Shown: positions 1 to 8,811 of the stretch, one piece after another | How positions within the stretch are numbered: position 1 is the first letter of the stretch | Layout of the letters: each line of letters begins with the position of its first letter | Assembly (NCBI GenBank): GCA_013152515.1 | Contig: JAADGD010000228.1 | Coordinates: 673 to 37,310 of the forward strand | Direction of reading: 5' to 3' | Length of the DNA: 36,638 nucleotides | Source of the DNA: Planctomycetota bacterium | GTDB taxonomy: Bacteria > Planctomycetota > Planctomycetia > Pirellulales > Lacipirellulaceae | Notes under the pieces: model-generated | Seen by the model: only the letters and a program-made list of their open reading frames with translations | The model's database searches: none | Told to the model about the DNA's origin: nothing | Position numbers and translations under genes: made by a program

Positions 1-563
1 GCGACAATCAACGCACGCTGCCCCTTGCCTAGCGGCGTCAGCAAATCCATCACCCGCGTACTGATTGGCTCAGGGCCGGTTTCGAGCTGAAACCATTGCT
101 CCGGCGTGATCGGCGTCAGTTGGTCGAAAGACTTCACTTCGACGTAGGCTTCGGGGGGCATGCCATCGACATCAAGCAACTCGCGAAGCCGCGGCCCTTG
201 CTGTTTGCGATGCCGCTGGACCATGCCGTGTAGCAAGAGCCCTTCGCGAAGGCCAAACTTTTCGATCATCGTGCCAGGCACGAAAGGGTCGGTCCGCTCA
301 CGCGTGAAATTCGTTGCCGGATTGCGAAGAAAACCGTAACCGTTGGGGTGCATTTCCAGCACGCCAGACCCAGGGATGAGCGGTAACGGATCGCTGTCGG
401 CGGCGTAATCGGGCTCTCTGTTCCGGTTGTCGTTGTACGAACCGCGCCGCCGATTTCCGCCGCGGCCACCCCGGCCGCCGCCGCCACCACGACCATTATT
501 GCTATTGTTGTTATTGTTATTGCGGCCCCGATATCTGCCGCCCGACCGTTGCTTTTTTGCCAT
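1..563 (-). CDS. rho: Transcription termination factor Rho, N-terminal part (3' end lies outside the window)
   Basis: Reverse-strand translation from ATG at 563: MAKKQRSGGRYRGRNNNNNNSNNGRGGGGGRGGRGGNRRRGSYNDNRNREPDYAADSDPLPLIPGSGVLEMHPNGYGFLRNP...FVPGTMIEKFGLREGLLLHGMVQRHRKQQGPRL...LTPITPEQWFQLETGPEPISTRVMDLLTPLGKGQRALIV. This matches the Rho cold-shock-like RNA-binding domain (GVLExxxxGYGFLR) and the RVxDLxxPxGKGQRxLIV segment. Absent from the ORF track because it is open at the window edge. Confidence 0.93.
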   Translation of the reverse strand, partial: MAKKQRSGGRYRGRNNNNNNSNNGRGGGGGRGGRGGNRRRGSYNDNRNREPDYAADSDPLPLIPGSGVLEMHPNGYGFLRNPATNFTRERTDPFVPGTMIEKFGLREGLLLHGMVQRHRKQQGPRLRELLDVDGMPPEAYVEVKSFDQLTPITPEQWFQLETGPEPISTRVMDLLTPLGKGQRALIV

Positions 564-581
564 CAGAAAGAAAATCCTAAA

Positions 582-619
582 TTTGCCCTAGAAACTTAAT
601 TTTGCCCTAGAAACCTAAT
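582..619. repeat. 19-bp direct tandem repeat (2 copies) just upstream of rho
   Basis: tttgccctagaaacttaat (582-600) followed directly by tttgccctagaaacctaat (601-619); 18/19 identical. Confidence 0.9.
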
Positions 620-809
620 TATTCCTTAGAAGTAGATCGCCCAAAAAGAACGCCTAACTAGCGGTTGCCTCTCGCTCGGCCCCCCGGCCTCGCTAGCTTC
701 CAGGAATCATGCAGGTCCACAATGGGACAGGTAGTATCGCTCCATCGATCTTCACACGTATCGTGTGCAAAAAAATCTCATCGTTGAGATTAAAAGACCC
801 CAGCAGCCC

Positions 810-877
810 AAGTTACGCCGGCCAAGTTACGCCGGCTAAAATTACGCCAGCTAAAATTACGCGGGCCAAGTTATGCT
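810..877. repeat. Short degenerate tandem repeat (14-15 bp unit, about 4.5 copies)
   Basis: aagttacgccggcc / aagttacgccggct / aaaattacgccagct / aaaattacgcgggcc / aagttatgct. Confidence 0.85.
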
Positions 878-1539
878 CGACTGGCAACTCGTATCTGGCG
901 GTCAAATGTCTTGCAGGACCTTTAAGTTGGCCACACTACCGAAGACATATCGCCGGTGACAAAGCAGCCGGTAACGAAAAAGCCGAAACATGGCCTGTAG
1001 AGCCTGCCGCCAATAAAAACACCAACTGGCCGACAAGGTGATGAACACTTCGGTAGTATTAGCCACCGCTGGCTCTGTGTCAAGCTAGCTTCGTAAAACT
1101 GCATGAATTCTTTGGACAATTCACGAAAGGCACCACACTGGACTCAACGAAATCGGGACGCGAGTGTACTCGATAAGCGATCGCCGACCTGATGGAGCCT
1201 CTAATGCAAGCAGGCAGAGCTGGCAGCGGGCAAAAAAATCGCCACCGCCGCTGTCAGGTCAGACAACTTGGGGGATTGACGTAAATACAATAGCAGAAAA
1301 GGGTTATGGTGAATTACTGGGGCCGTCATATCACTAATTGCGAGCCGATAGAGGCCAGGAAATCGGCAATGTTGGTCTAATCGTTCAATTTCAACAAAGT
1401 CCCAGCCCTCGCTAAACCGATCTATCCGAAAGCGGGCCCATTGCTTGCGGATAGGCACTTTATTATTTAGCTAAGTTATTTTAGCTAAGCCGCTGTACCA
1501 AGTTGCCTAATTAAACACTCACTTGCGAACGGAATCGCC

Positions 1540-2823
1540 ATGTTTACTCGACGTCTTCTCACGACGAACCTGATACTTGCCGTACTCAGTACAGCACTTT
1601 TTAGTGAAAGTGTCGAGGCAGGGCCGATTAACTGGCGGAACAATCTTGATGCTGCCAAGGTCGAAGCTGGCCGTACCGGCAAGCTCATCCTGCTGCACTT
1701 TTACACAACAAGCTGCGGCCCGTGCAAAAAGCTGGAACGCGACGTCTTTTCGCAACCACAAATTGCTGTCGCAATGCAGCGTGACTTTATCCCCGTGAAA
1801 ATCAACGCCGACCAAGCACCCGCGCTTGCGAACGCTTATCAAATTTCGCGTATCCCGACCGAAGTGATCCTTTCCTCGCAAGGCAGCGTTCTCCAAAAAC
1901 TGTCGTGTCCGTTGGAGCCCGCTGCCTATGGTGCCCAGTTGGCCAATGTAGCGCAGCATTATCGCGGACGCCCGGGCAATATCACCACATCTGTCCAAGC
2001 TCCCGTTAACTCTGCCTACTCTGGCCTGAGAATTGGTCAATCATACAACGCACAAACTGCGTCAGCAGTACCAACAGCGTACAAAGCACCTCAAGTGCCT
2101 ACCGTCACCCAAAATCCGTATGTCACTGCTGCTCCACCGACTGCACAGCAAACGGCCGCCGCTCCAGTTGCTCAGCAACAACCTGTTGCTCCGGTTACTC
2201 CAGCGAACGCCATGCCCAACAGTTATCGCAACCGCTACGCGGCCGTAGCGTCTGCACCGGTCGCCGCTAAGCACCCCCCAGTGACGCCAACAGCAACCGC
2301 TCCCCAGGTCGCCGCAGTTGCGCCTACCGCAGCCGCTCCGTCGACTACAGCAAGTACGACCGCACCGCCAGCCGCAACCACAGCACCGACAGTGAAACAA
2401 GTCGCTGCCGCTGCTTGGCCCCCCCAATTGCCAGCCGGCACGCCACCGCTGGCGTTTGATGGCTTTTGTCCGGTCAGTTTGCAACAAGCACAAAAGTGGG
2501 TTCGCGGCAACAAGACCTACGGTGCCATCCATCGTGGCCGCACCTATTTGTTCGTTGGCGAGGCTGAGCGTCAAAAATTCCTGGCTGCTCCCGACGCCTA
2601 CAGCCCCGTCTTCTCAGGCAACGACCCGGTCATGATGCTCGATGAAAATGTACAAGTCGCAGGCAGCCGTAAATTTGGCTGCTCCTACCAAGGCGCGTTT
2701 TACTTGTTTTCCAGTAAAGAAACGATGGACCGCTTCGCCAAACAGCCCGTGCAGTACTCCGCCGGTGTGCGCCAAGCGATGAACCACATGGACGCCTCTG
2801 CAAGCGGAACTATTCGGCGGTAA
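1540..2823 (+). CDS. Secreted thioredoxin-fold protein with Pro/Ala/Thr-rich linker and C-terminal YHS-like repeats
   Basis: N-terminal signal peptide; thioredoxin-like LILLHFYTTSCGPCKKLERDVF (CGPC) and cis-Pro RIPTEVIL; A/P/T/Q-rich linker; C-terminal LAFDGFCPVSLQQ...YGAIHRGRTYLFVGEAERQKFLAAPDAYSPVFSG and a second FGCSYQGAFYLFSSKETMDRFAKQPVQY unit typical of YHS-like domains. Confidence 0.85.
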   Translation: MFTRRLLTTNLILAVLSTALFSESVEAGPINWRNNLDAAKVEAGRTGKLILLHFYTTSCGPCKKLERDVFSQPQIAVAMQRDFIPVKINADQAPALANAYQISRIPTEVILSSQGSVLQKLSCPLEPAAYGAQLANVAQHYRGRPGNITTSVQAPVNSAYSGLRIGQSYNAQTASAVPTAYKAPQVPTVTQNPYVTAAPPTAQQTAAAPVAQQQPVAPVTPANAMPNSYRNRYAAVASAPVAAKHPPVTPTATAPQVAAVAPTAAAPSTTASTTAPPAATTAPTVKQVAAAAWPPQLPAGTPPLAFDGFCPVSLQQAQKWVRGNKTYGAIHRGRTYLFVGEAERQKFLAAPDAYSPVFSGNDPVMMLDENVQVAGSRKFGCSYQGAFYLFSSKETMDRFAKQPVQYSAGVRQAMNHMDASASGTIRR

Positions 2824-4483
2824 GGCATCCAGTCTGACCGCTTCGCCTCGCCTGAGTGCAAAGAATCAGCGCAGCCAACAGTGCCATCGTGCCGGGTTCT
2901 GGCACAGGGTTCAACAGGCTTGTCGCTGCCGATGCAGCGAAGGCTTCTCGTTGCCACTGCAAAAAATCAGCACCATCCACATCGCGATCGCCATTTGCAT
3001 CGCCTTCCGCGTGTGTTGCATCGGCTGATCTCCCAAAGCCTGCCTGCCAAAGAACGAGGTCATCGTTATCCACCTGCCCATCAACCGAGAAGTCAGCTGT
3101 ATTGCAAATCCCTGGTTGGCTACATTTCGCTAGGATGACCTGCGAAAACGGAGTCATCGCTACTTGGCTCCCGGCAAGTGGCGTAAAAGACCATTCCCCT
3201 TGGAGCGGCGAGGCTGCATTTGGCAGGAATTTACCCGTGGGGCCCGGAGTGGCAATCGAGAGACTGTTGGGTATGCCGATAGTGATCGTGTTGGCTTGGT
3301 CGGTGGCGTTGACGAGCCAAGATCCCCAGTCGAACTCCCAGGCGATCGCGTCATTCGCGTCAATCGCGGGTTCGACACCGTAGACGCCTTCCACCTCGGG
3401 GGTCGGCAAGTTGGGCGTGGAGCTGGTGGGTGTGACTTCGTTGTACCATTGGTTTCGAGCAAACTGAAAAGTGCTGGGTTCGGTTTCTGGTCCGATGTTC
3501 ACCGCGCGGTTGTACTCGCTGGGTGAATCGCGAAAGCGAATGATGTTGTCGTTGAATAGACCGTTTTTCGTGTCGACGATCGGCAACCCGGAATTCTCGT
3601 TAAGAATCCGCATGGTCCACGTACCGGGCCGCTCGATATAGTTGTGGCGAAACTCGCCCCCATCGATATTGACCCACGAAAAGGCCGAACTGCCACCGAG
3701 TACCACATTGCCTTCCGCCGTGATGTTTTTTGCCTCGTACCCCGAATCACCGTCGATAAATCGAAAAAATTGTGATCCGGTAGAACCGCCAGCTTGAATG
3801 GCCCGACCGTCACCAATGGGCAGGTCGATCCGATTGGCTCGAATCGTGATGTTTTTGCTGCCGCCTTTGGGGCGAATCCCCGAGCCACTCACGCCGAACG
3901 AACTGGTGTGAAGCCAAGAGTTCTGGATTAATCCGTTATGCGAACCGACCATGTCGATCGCACTACCGCCGTCGCCCCAGTCGTCGACTTCGACGCGATC
4001 GATTAAAAAACCAACGACGCCAGAGAGCTTGATCCCGTCTTGATTGCCGGTGCTGCCGGCACGACGCACGACGATGTTGCGAAGTGTGAGGTTCGTCGTG
4101 GGAGTGGCGAACGACCCGCCATCATCGAAGTTCAGGCCGTTGAAGATGCCATCCTCAAAGATCAAATCTTCGATCGTGACATCTTGCGAATCGACCAATT
4201 GGATGTTTGTGTTGCCGCCCGAGATGACGGCGCGATTGGCAGGGTCAACGCTACGGACGGTGACGCCGGTAAGATTCTCCCGAAAAATCCCACCGGCGTA
4301 GGTGCCCGGTTGGAGTAAAATGTTGTCACCAACACCTGCCGTCTGGAACGCACTGTGCAATTCGGCCGTCGTCGACACGACGAGATCGACCGCCAAGCAA
4401 ACGGTGCTTGTCGAGACCAACAGCGAGGCAAGAAAAAATCTCGCCCAGGATTGATAGTTTGCCATGTTCTCCATTGCCTCCAA
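2810..4483 (-). CDS. Secreted right-handed parallel beta-helix protein (PL6/chondroitinase-B-like) with dockerin-like repeat and PEP-CTERM sorting signal
   Basis: Signal peptide; beta-helix pattern (ELHSAFQTAGVGDNILLQPGTYAGG..., TNLTLRNIVVRRAGSTGNQDGIKLSG, SKNITIRANRIDL); dockerin-like DFSVDGQVDNDDLVLWQ...GDANGDRDVDGADFLQWQ; C-terminal VPEPGTMALLAALILCTQARR. The true start may be the Met at 4465. Confidence 0.78.
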   Translation of the reverse strand: MEAMENMANYQSWARFFLASLLVSTSTVCLAVDLVVSTTAELHSAFQTAGVGDNILLQPGTYAGGIFRENLTGVTVRSVDPANRAVISGGNTNIQLVDSQDVTIEDLIFEDGIFNGLNFDDGGSFATPTTNLTLRNIVVRRAGSTGNQDGIKLSGVVGFLIDRVEVDDWGDGGSAIDMVGSHNGLIQNSWLHTSSFGVSGSGIRPKGGSKNITIRANRIDLPIGDGRAIQAGGSTGSQFFRFIDGDSGYEAKNITAEGNVVLGGSSAFSWVNIDGGEFRHNYIERPGTWTMRILNENSGLPIVDTKNGLFNDNIIRFRDSPSEYNRAVNIGPETEPSTFQFARNQWYNEVTPTSSTPNLPTPEVEGVYGVEPAIDANDAIAWEFDWGSWLVNATDQANTITIGIPNSLSIATPGPTGKFLPNAASPLQGEWSFTPLAGSQVAMTPFSQVILAKCSQPGICNTADFSVDGQVDNDDLVLWQAGFGRSADATHAEGDANGDRDVDGADFLQWQREAFAASAATSLLNPVPEPGTMALLAALILCTQARRSGQTGCLTAE

Positions 4484-4506
4484 GACGGTCGGTCTCGTAC
4501 TTTACC

Positions 4507-4776
4507 TCACCGCCCGACATACCACGAGCGATCGTGTCCTTGTGATCCAGGATAGGGACCGAAGAATCCGTCCAAGATGGCGCTACGCGAATGCGTCTCA
4601 TGTAGTTTCTGCGAACTGTTATTTTTCCAAGAGGGCGAATTCGTATGATAGCTGGTCGTGCGAGTCCTCCGCGCGCGGAGGAAGAAGCCTCGACGCCGGG
4701 CTGCATCAGCTTCGGCAAGATCGACAACCAGGGTGGAAATCAATAGGAGTGCAGTGACAACGATTCGGCGGATCAT
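4507..4776 (-). CDS. Small secreted basic protein (hypothetical)
   Basis: From internal Met at 4776: MIRRIVVTALLLISTLVVDLAEADAARRRGFFLRARR..., a plausible Sec signal followed by a basic tail; no recognised domain. Confidence 0.4.
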   Translation of the reverse strand: MIRRIVVTALLLISTLVVDLAEADAARRRGFFLRARRTRTTSYHTNSPSWKNNSSQKLHETHSRSAILDGFFGPYPGSQGHDRSWYVGR

Positions 4777-4948
4777 GGGAGTTCTCCAAAAAAGACAGGC
4801 AGAGCAGGCAAGTGTCATTGTAAGCAAATTATTGTGATTCGGTCAATTTCCTGGTGAGGCTTCTCGAGTATTTTCATGGTAAACTATACTTTACTTTTCC
4901 CTTCTAACTTGGATCTGCTAAACGGTCCCTCCTATCCATACAGGCGAC

Positions 4949-6112
4949 ATGACTTTCGACGCTTCTCACAAAACTAGCCAGCGGTTCGTGTCGCTCGACG
5001 CCTTTCGTGGGTTGACGATCATGCTGATGATCTTGGTCAACAATCCAGGCGATTGGGGAGCTATCTATTGGCCGCTGCAACATGCCCAGTGGCATGGTTG
5101 GACGCCGACCGATTTGGTGTTTCCGTTTTTTCTGTTCATCGTCGGTGTCGCGATTCCACTTGCGCTGGGCAAGCGCAAGGAGTCGACCGAGCGAAGGTCG
5201 TTAGTGGCGCATATTGTCTGGCGGAGCGCGGTTCTCTTTGGCCTCGGATTGATGCTGTCCGGTTTTGGGATGTTATTCAAATTGGGTCCAGACTTCGGTG
5301 TCGGCGAGCTATTGTCCTCGCTTCGCATTCCGGGTGTGTTGCAGCGGATTGCCCTTTGTTATTTGACGGTTTCACTGTTGTTCCTCTTCACGAAGCGTAG
5401 CGCACTCTATGTTGTTGCAGCAATTTTGCTGCTAGGCTATTGGGCGTTGATGATGCTGGTTCCCGTGCCAGAGTACGGGGCGGGAAAGATCGACGGCCAC
5501 GACACGCATCTCGCCGCGTACGTCGACCGCGCAGTACTCGGGACGAACCATTTGTGGGCGTATGCCGAAACTTGGGACCCCGAAGGCCTGCTCAGCACAC
5601 TGCCAGCAATGGCAACGACGTTGTTTGGCGTCTTCACCGGCCTTTGGCTGAAGCGAGATCAATCGCAGGCAGTGCGACTCCGCGGGTTGTTGCTCGCAGG
5701 AATCGTGTTGGTGGCCATCGGCTGGGGTTGGGGGCTGGTTTTTCCAATCAACAAAGCGATTTGGACGAGCAGCTACGCCGTTTTTACCGCAGGACTGGCG
5801 ATGCTGGTGCTTAGTTTGTGCGCGTTAGTGTTCGACGTCTTTTCGTGGAAACGCTTAGCCCTCCCGTTGCAAATCTATGGCGTCAACGCGCTGACTGTGT
5901 TCGTCATGAGTGGCCTCGTGGGGCGATTGTTGGGCATTCTCCAAGTTGGCAACGACTCGTCGATCTCGCTCAAAGAGTGGCTCTACGAAAATCTCTTCCA
6001 CTCGTGGCTCACCGACAAAAACGCCTCGTTGGCCTACGCGGTCACATGGGTTCTCGGCTGGTTCGTCGTACTGGCGATCATGTACCGTAAGAATTGGATT
6101 ATCAAAGTTTGA
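4949..6112 (+). CDS. DUF5009 / heparan-alpha-glucosaminide N-acetyltransferase-like membrane protein (NagX-like)
   Basis: RFVSLDAFRGLTIMLMILVNNPGDWGAIYWPLQHAQWHGWTPTDLVFPFFLFIVGVAIPLAL is the N-terminal signature of the COG4299/HGSNAT-like family; multi-TM. Confidence 0.88.
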   Translation: MTFDASHKTSQRFVSLDAFRGLTIMLMILVNNPGDWGAIYWPLQHAQWHGWTPTDLVFPFFLFIVGVAIPLALGKRKESTERRSLVAHIVWRSAVLFGLGLMLSGFGMLFKLGPDFGVGELLSSLRIPGVLQRIALCYLTVSLLFLFTKRSALYVVAAILLLGYWALMMLVPVPEYGAGKIDGHDTHLAAYVDRAVLGTNHLWAYAETWDPEGLLSTLPAMATTLFGVFTGLWLKRDQSQAVRLRGLLLAGIVLVAIGWGWGLVFPINKAIWTSSYAVFTAGLAMLVLSLCALVFDVFSWKRLALPLQIYGVNALTVFVMSGLVGRLLGILQVGNDSSISLKEWLYENLFHSWLTDKNASLAYAVTWVLGWFVVLAIMYRKNWIIKV

Positions 6113-6220
6113 CGGGTGGCTGTGGTATTACTCGATTTTCTTTGCCGATGTGTTAAACTCGAAGGAGTTTTACGCTGGAGAATTCACTCTCTAATTGCAA
6201 CGCTTGAAATACACTTTTCC

Positions 6221-6297
6221 ACCAAACCGCGCCCGTAAGGAAGCGTCCGATTGAGTTAGACGCCCGTTTGGACACTCCCTAACGGTCGCGGTTCGGT
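6221..6297. repeat. Dispersed inverted repeat, family 1, copy 1
   Basis: Arms accaaaccgcgcccgtaaggaagcgtcc (6221-6248) and ggacactccctaacggtcgcggttcggt (6270-6297), complementary with a few mismatches; related to copies at 8635-8710 and 27786-27862. Confidence 0.85.
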
Positions 6298-6350
6298 GAT
6301 TTGGCGTTGAAGTTTGAACTCGCCTCCCCTATCAATTCCTGAGAACAGCC

Positions 6351-7382
6351 ATGTACTCCCTCGCAAGAAAAGCCTCCTGTTGTTGTGTTTCGATAATCTT
6401 CCTGTTTGCCTTCTTCGTCGCAACTAACCCAATCCTTGCTGCCAAAGTGGGCGAGCAGATTGAGCGCAGCGGCGACGAAATCATGGTCTGCGGCCAGTTG
6501 TTTCACACGACGGCGCCGGTCGTGCTTTGGACCGATCCCCAAGGCTACGACGCCTATCGTGTTGAGCGTCGATTTGGTGATCTCGAAAACTCTGCCTGGG
6601 AAGAGTCGGTGAAGGGAGCCTCCTCGCTCGACTCGCCCAACCGATACGGAATTCGCAAAGATCAGCTCACCGCCAAGCAGCTTGAGCAAGTTCGCGGCGG
6701 CGGGTGGACTTTGCCGTTGCTGAAAGACGTGGTTGATCAGTTTGTCATGCACTACGACGTTTGCGGCGTCAGTCAGCAGTGTTTCAAGGTGTTGCACGAC
6801 CGTCGTGGCTTGAGCGTGCATTTCATGCTCGACATCGATGGTACGATCTATCAAACGCTTGATCTCAAAGAACGCGCCTGGCACGCGACGATCTCGAATT
6901 CGCGGTCGGTGGGTGTCGAAATCGCCAGCATCGGCGCGTACCCCACCGGTAAGCAAGAAGTACTGAAAAAGTGGTATTTTCCCGCGGACGATGGCGGCAC
7001 GCTGCTTCGTCCGCCCCGAACGTTGGGGCATCTTGGCCTGCGGACCGTGCCTTTTTACGGACGTCCAGCCCGCCCCCAGCCGATTGTCGGCACCGTCCAA
7101 GGCGTCGAGCTAACGCAGTACGATTTTACGCCCGAGCAGTACGACTCGCTCATCAAGCTAACGGCAACGCTGTGCCATGTTTTTCCGAAGATCAAGTGCG
7201 ATTACCCCCGTGATAAACAGGGCATGCTGATCACCCGCGTGTTGCCCAAGAAACAATGGAAAGCTTTCCAGGGTGTCTTGGGGCACTATCACGTGCAGAA
7301 GAACAAAACCGACCCAGGCCCAGCCTTCGACTGGGAGAAAGTAGTCGGTGGGGCCGAACAGTTGTTGGACAAGACAAAATAA
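6351..7382 (+). CDS. Secreted N-acetylmuramoyl-L-alanine amidase (Amidase_2 / AmpD-PGRP fold)
   Basis: Signal peptide (SCCCVSIIFLFAFFVATNPILA); QFVMHYDVCG...GLSVHFMLDIDGTIYQTLDLKERAWHATISNSRSVGVEIASIG; C-terminal GHYHVQKNKTDPGPAFDWEKV matches the third zinc-ligand/KxDPG motif. Confidence 0.93.
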   Translation: MYSLARKASCCCVSIIFLFAFFVATNPILAAKVGEQIERSGDEIMVCGQLFHTTAPVVLWTDPQGYDAYRVERRFGDLENSAWEESVKGASSLDSPNRYGIRKDQLTAKQLEQVRGGGWTLPLLKDVVDQFVMHYDVCGVSQQCFKVLHDRRGLSVHFMLDIDGTIYQTLDLKERAWHATISNSRSVGVEIASIGAYPTGKQEVLKKWYFPADDGGTLLRPPRTLGHLGLRTVPFYGRPARPQPIVGTVQGVELTQYDFTPEQYDSLIKLTATLCHVFPKIKCDYPRDKQGMLITRVLPKKQWKAFQGVLGHYHVQKNKTDPGPAFDWEKVVGGAEQLLDKTK

Positions 7383-7490
7383 AGGTTGCATCACCTGTGC
7401 GATCGGACGCTCATGTGCGCAAATGCGGGAGAGAATTGCGCTAAAGCCTAGCCGTTGCCTACGGCGAGTTGATAGAATGCTCATACAGTT

Positions 7491-8201
7491 GTGAAATCAC
7501 CCCTTACAAATTCCGGGTACGGAGAACTACCAATCGTGTCAACAAAACATGCTTTCCTTCGCTTGAAGTTTATTTCGACCATCATGGCGCCTTTAGTTTT
7601 GTTTGCAGCGATTAGCGGTTGTGGCAATGGAGCAGTACGGATAAAGCCGCCGTCAATTAACGCCAATTCCGCCGCAGCCAAGGCAATTGAGCTTTACGAC
7701 ACGAACGGAGATGGAACTCTGGACAGCGCCGAACTGGAACAATCGCCCGGATTGAAAGCAGCGATGAAAACTGTCGATACGGACGGCGATGGTCAGGCGA
7801 GTGAGAGCGAAATCGCCGACCGGATTAAGTCTTGGCAAGCGACGAAGGCTGGAATCTGTGTGGTGAACTGCTTTATTACGCTCGACAAAAGGCCACTCGA
7901 GGCGGCGTCGATTACTTTTGAACCCGAGTCCTTCCTCGGTGATCAAATCCGGACGGCAATCGCCTACACAGACAGTAGCGGAGCCTTTAGCCCCAGCATC
8001 CCGAAAAAGGACCGACCTTCGCCAGAGATGCCTTTTGGGATTCAGCTAGGCTTTTTCAAAATCCGTGTTTCCAAGGAAGTCAATGGAAAAGAAACCATTC
8101 CAGCGATCTACAACTCAGAGACCACCCTGGGCCAGCAGATCGCCACAGACGACCCAGCCATCATTCGCCAGAAGATAGTCCTAAATCTCAAGAGTCGCTA
8201 A
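7491..8201 (+). CDS. EF-hand domain lipoprotein with C-terminal transthyretin-like region
   Basis: Lipobox-like FAAISGCGN; EF-hands YDTNGDGTLDSAELE and VDTDGDGQASESEIADRI; C-terminal ITLDKRPLEAASITFEP...YTDSSGAFSPSI. Confidence 0.75.
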   Translation: MKSPLTNSGYGELPIVSTKHAFLRLKFISTIMAPLVLFAAISGCGNGAVRIKPPSINANSAAAKAIELYDTNGDGTLDSAELEQSPGLKAAMKTVDTDGDGQASESEIADRIKSWQATKAGICVVNCFITLDKRPLEAASITFEPESFLGDQIRTAIAYTDSSGAFSPSIPKKDRPSPEMPFGIQLGFFKIRVSKEVNGKETIPAIYNSETTLGQQIATDDPAIIRQKIVLNLKSR

Positions 8202-8236
8202 GTTCGACTTTCGCATTTTCCCTAGGAAAGATTGCT

Positions 8237-8340
8237 CGCGAATGACGCGAATCAACGCGAATGAGTATGTGGAGTCTTAATTTCTATAGGGACCGATCGC
8301 TCGCTGTCGGGATCAAAGAACTTGATTCGCGTCATTCGCG
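8237..8340. repeat. Intergenic inverted repeat with internal ~10-nt periodicity (family 2, element A)
   Basis: Perfect 18-bp arms cgcgaatgacgcgaatca (8237-8254) and tgattcgcgtcattcgcg (8323-8340); left arm continues as quasi-tandem GCGAATGAC-GCGAATCAAC-GCGAATGAG. Confidence 0.88.
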
Positions 8341-8634
8341 GGCAAAAAACTGCGAAAGCTGAACTAAGACGAGCAGTGGATTGAAATTACCCGCAGTCAG
8401 CAGTACAACGGGACGATGGGCAGCGGGACTGAGGGAAACGTCGTAGAGGATTTTCGTTCGGTCCTAGACTCTGACTGGGAACGCACTGCTTCAGGGTCGA
8501 TGCCGTCTTCCAAAGCGGGCAGAACAGGAAAATCTCTTTTGAGGATCAATGGTCACTCGCTTGCCCGGCACTTCCTCAATAGTTCTTTCAATGGCCATGA
8601 CTGTTGACAAAAAACTATTGAAAGCGACTTTTCT

Positions 8635-8710
8635 CCGAACCGCGCCCGTAAGCAAGCGTCTGGTTGAGCTAATACTTCTGTGGGAACGCTTCCTAACGGG
8701 CGCGGTTCGG
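8635..8710. repeat. Dispersed inverted repeat, family 1, copy 2
   Basis: Arms ccgaaccgcgcccgtaagcaagcgt (8635-8659) and acgcttcctaacgggcgcggttcgg (8686-8710), 2 mismatches over 25 bp. Confidence 0.9.
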
Positions 8711-8811
8711 CATTCCCCTCGTGAGCGAAGGACTTCAGTCCGTAACTCACGAAACTCTTCAACCCACCGGCTTCCGGTCGGTAGTCGTTGAGTTTACGTA
8801 TCGAGCGATCC

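Noticed and set aside
266-496. 76-aa ORF on the minus strand in the ORF track
   Set aside because: It is an alternative frame of the rho 5' coding region; the Rho frame gives recognisable domain sequence.
810-877. Possible CRISPR-like array
   Set aside because: Repeat units are contiguous, degenerate and without spacers; no cas genes.
709-1041. 110-aa plus-strand ORF over the tandem repeats
   Set aside because: Sequence is mostly translated tandem repeat (TPAKITPAKI) with 14/15-nt units that do not keep frame; no domain.
2062-2574. 170-aa Cys/Gly/Trp-rich antisense ORF
   Set aside because: Antisense shadow of the Ala/Pro/Thr-rich linker in the thioredoxin-YHS gene; composition artefact.
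6279-7100. 273-aa minus-strand ORF
   Set aside because: Antisense to the well-supported Amidase_2 gene; no recognisable motifs.
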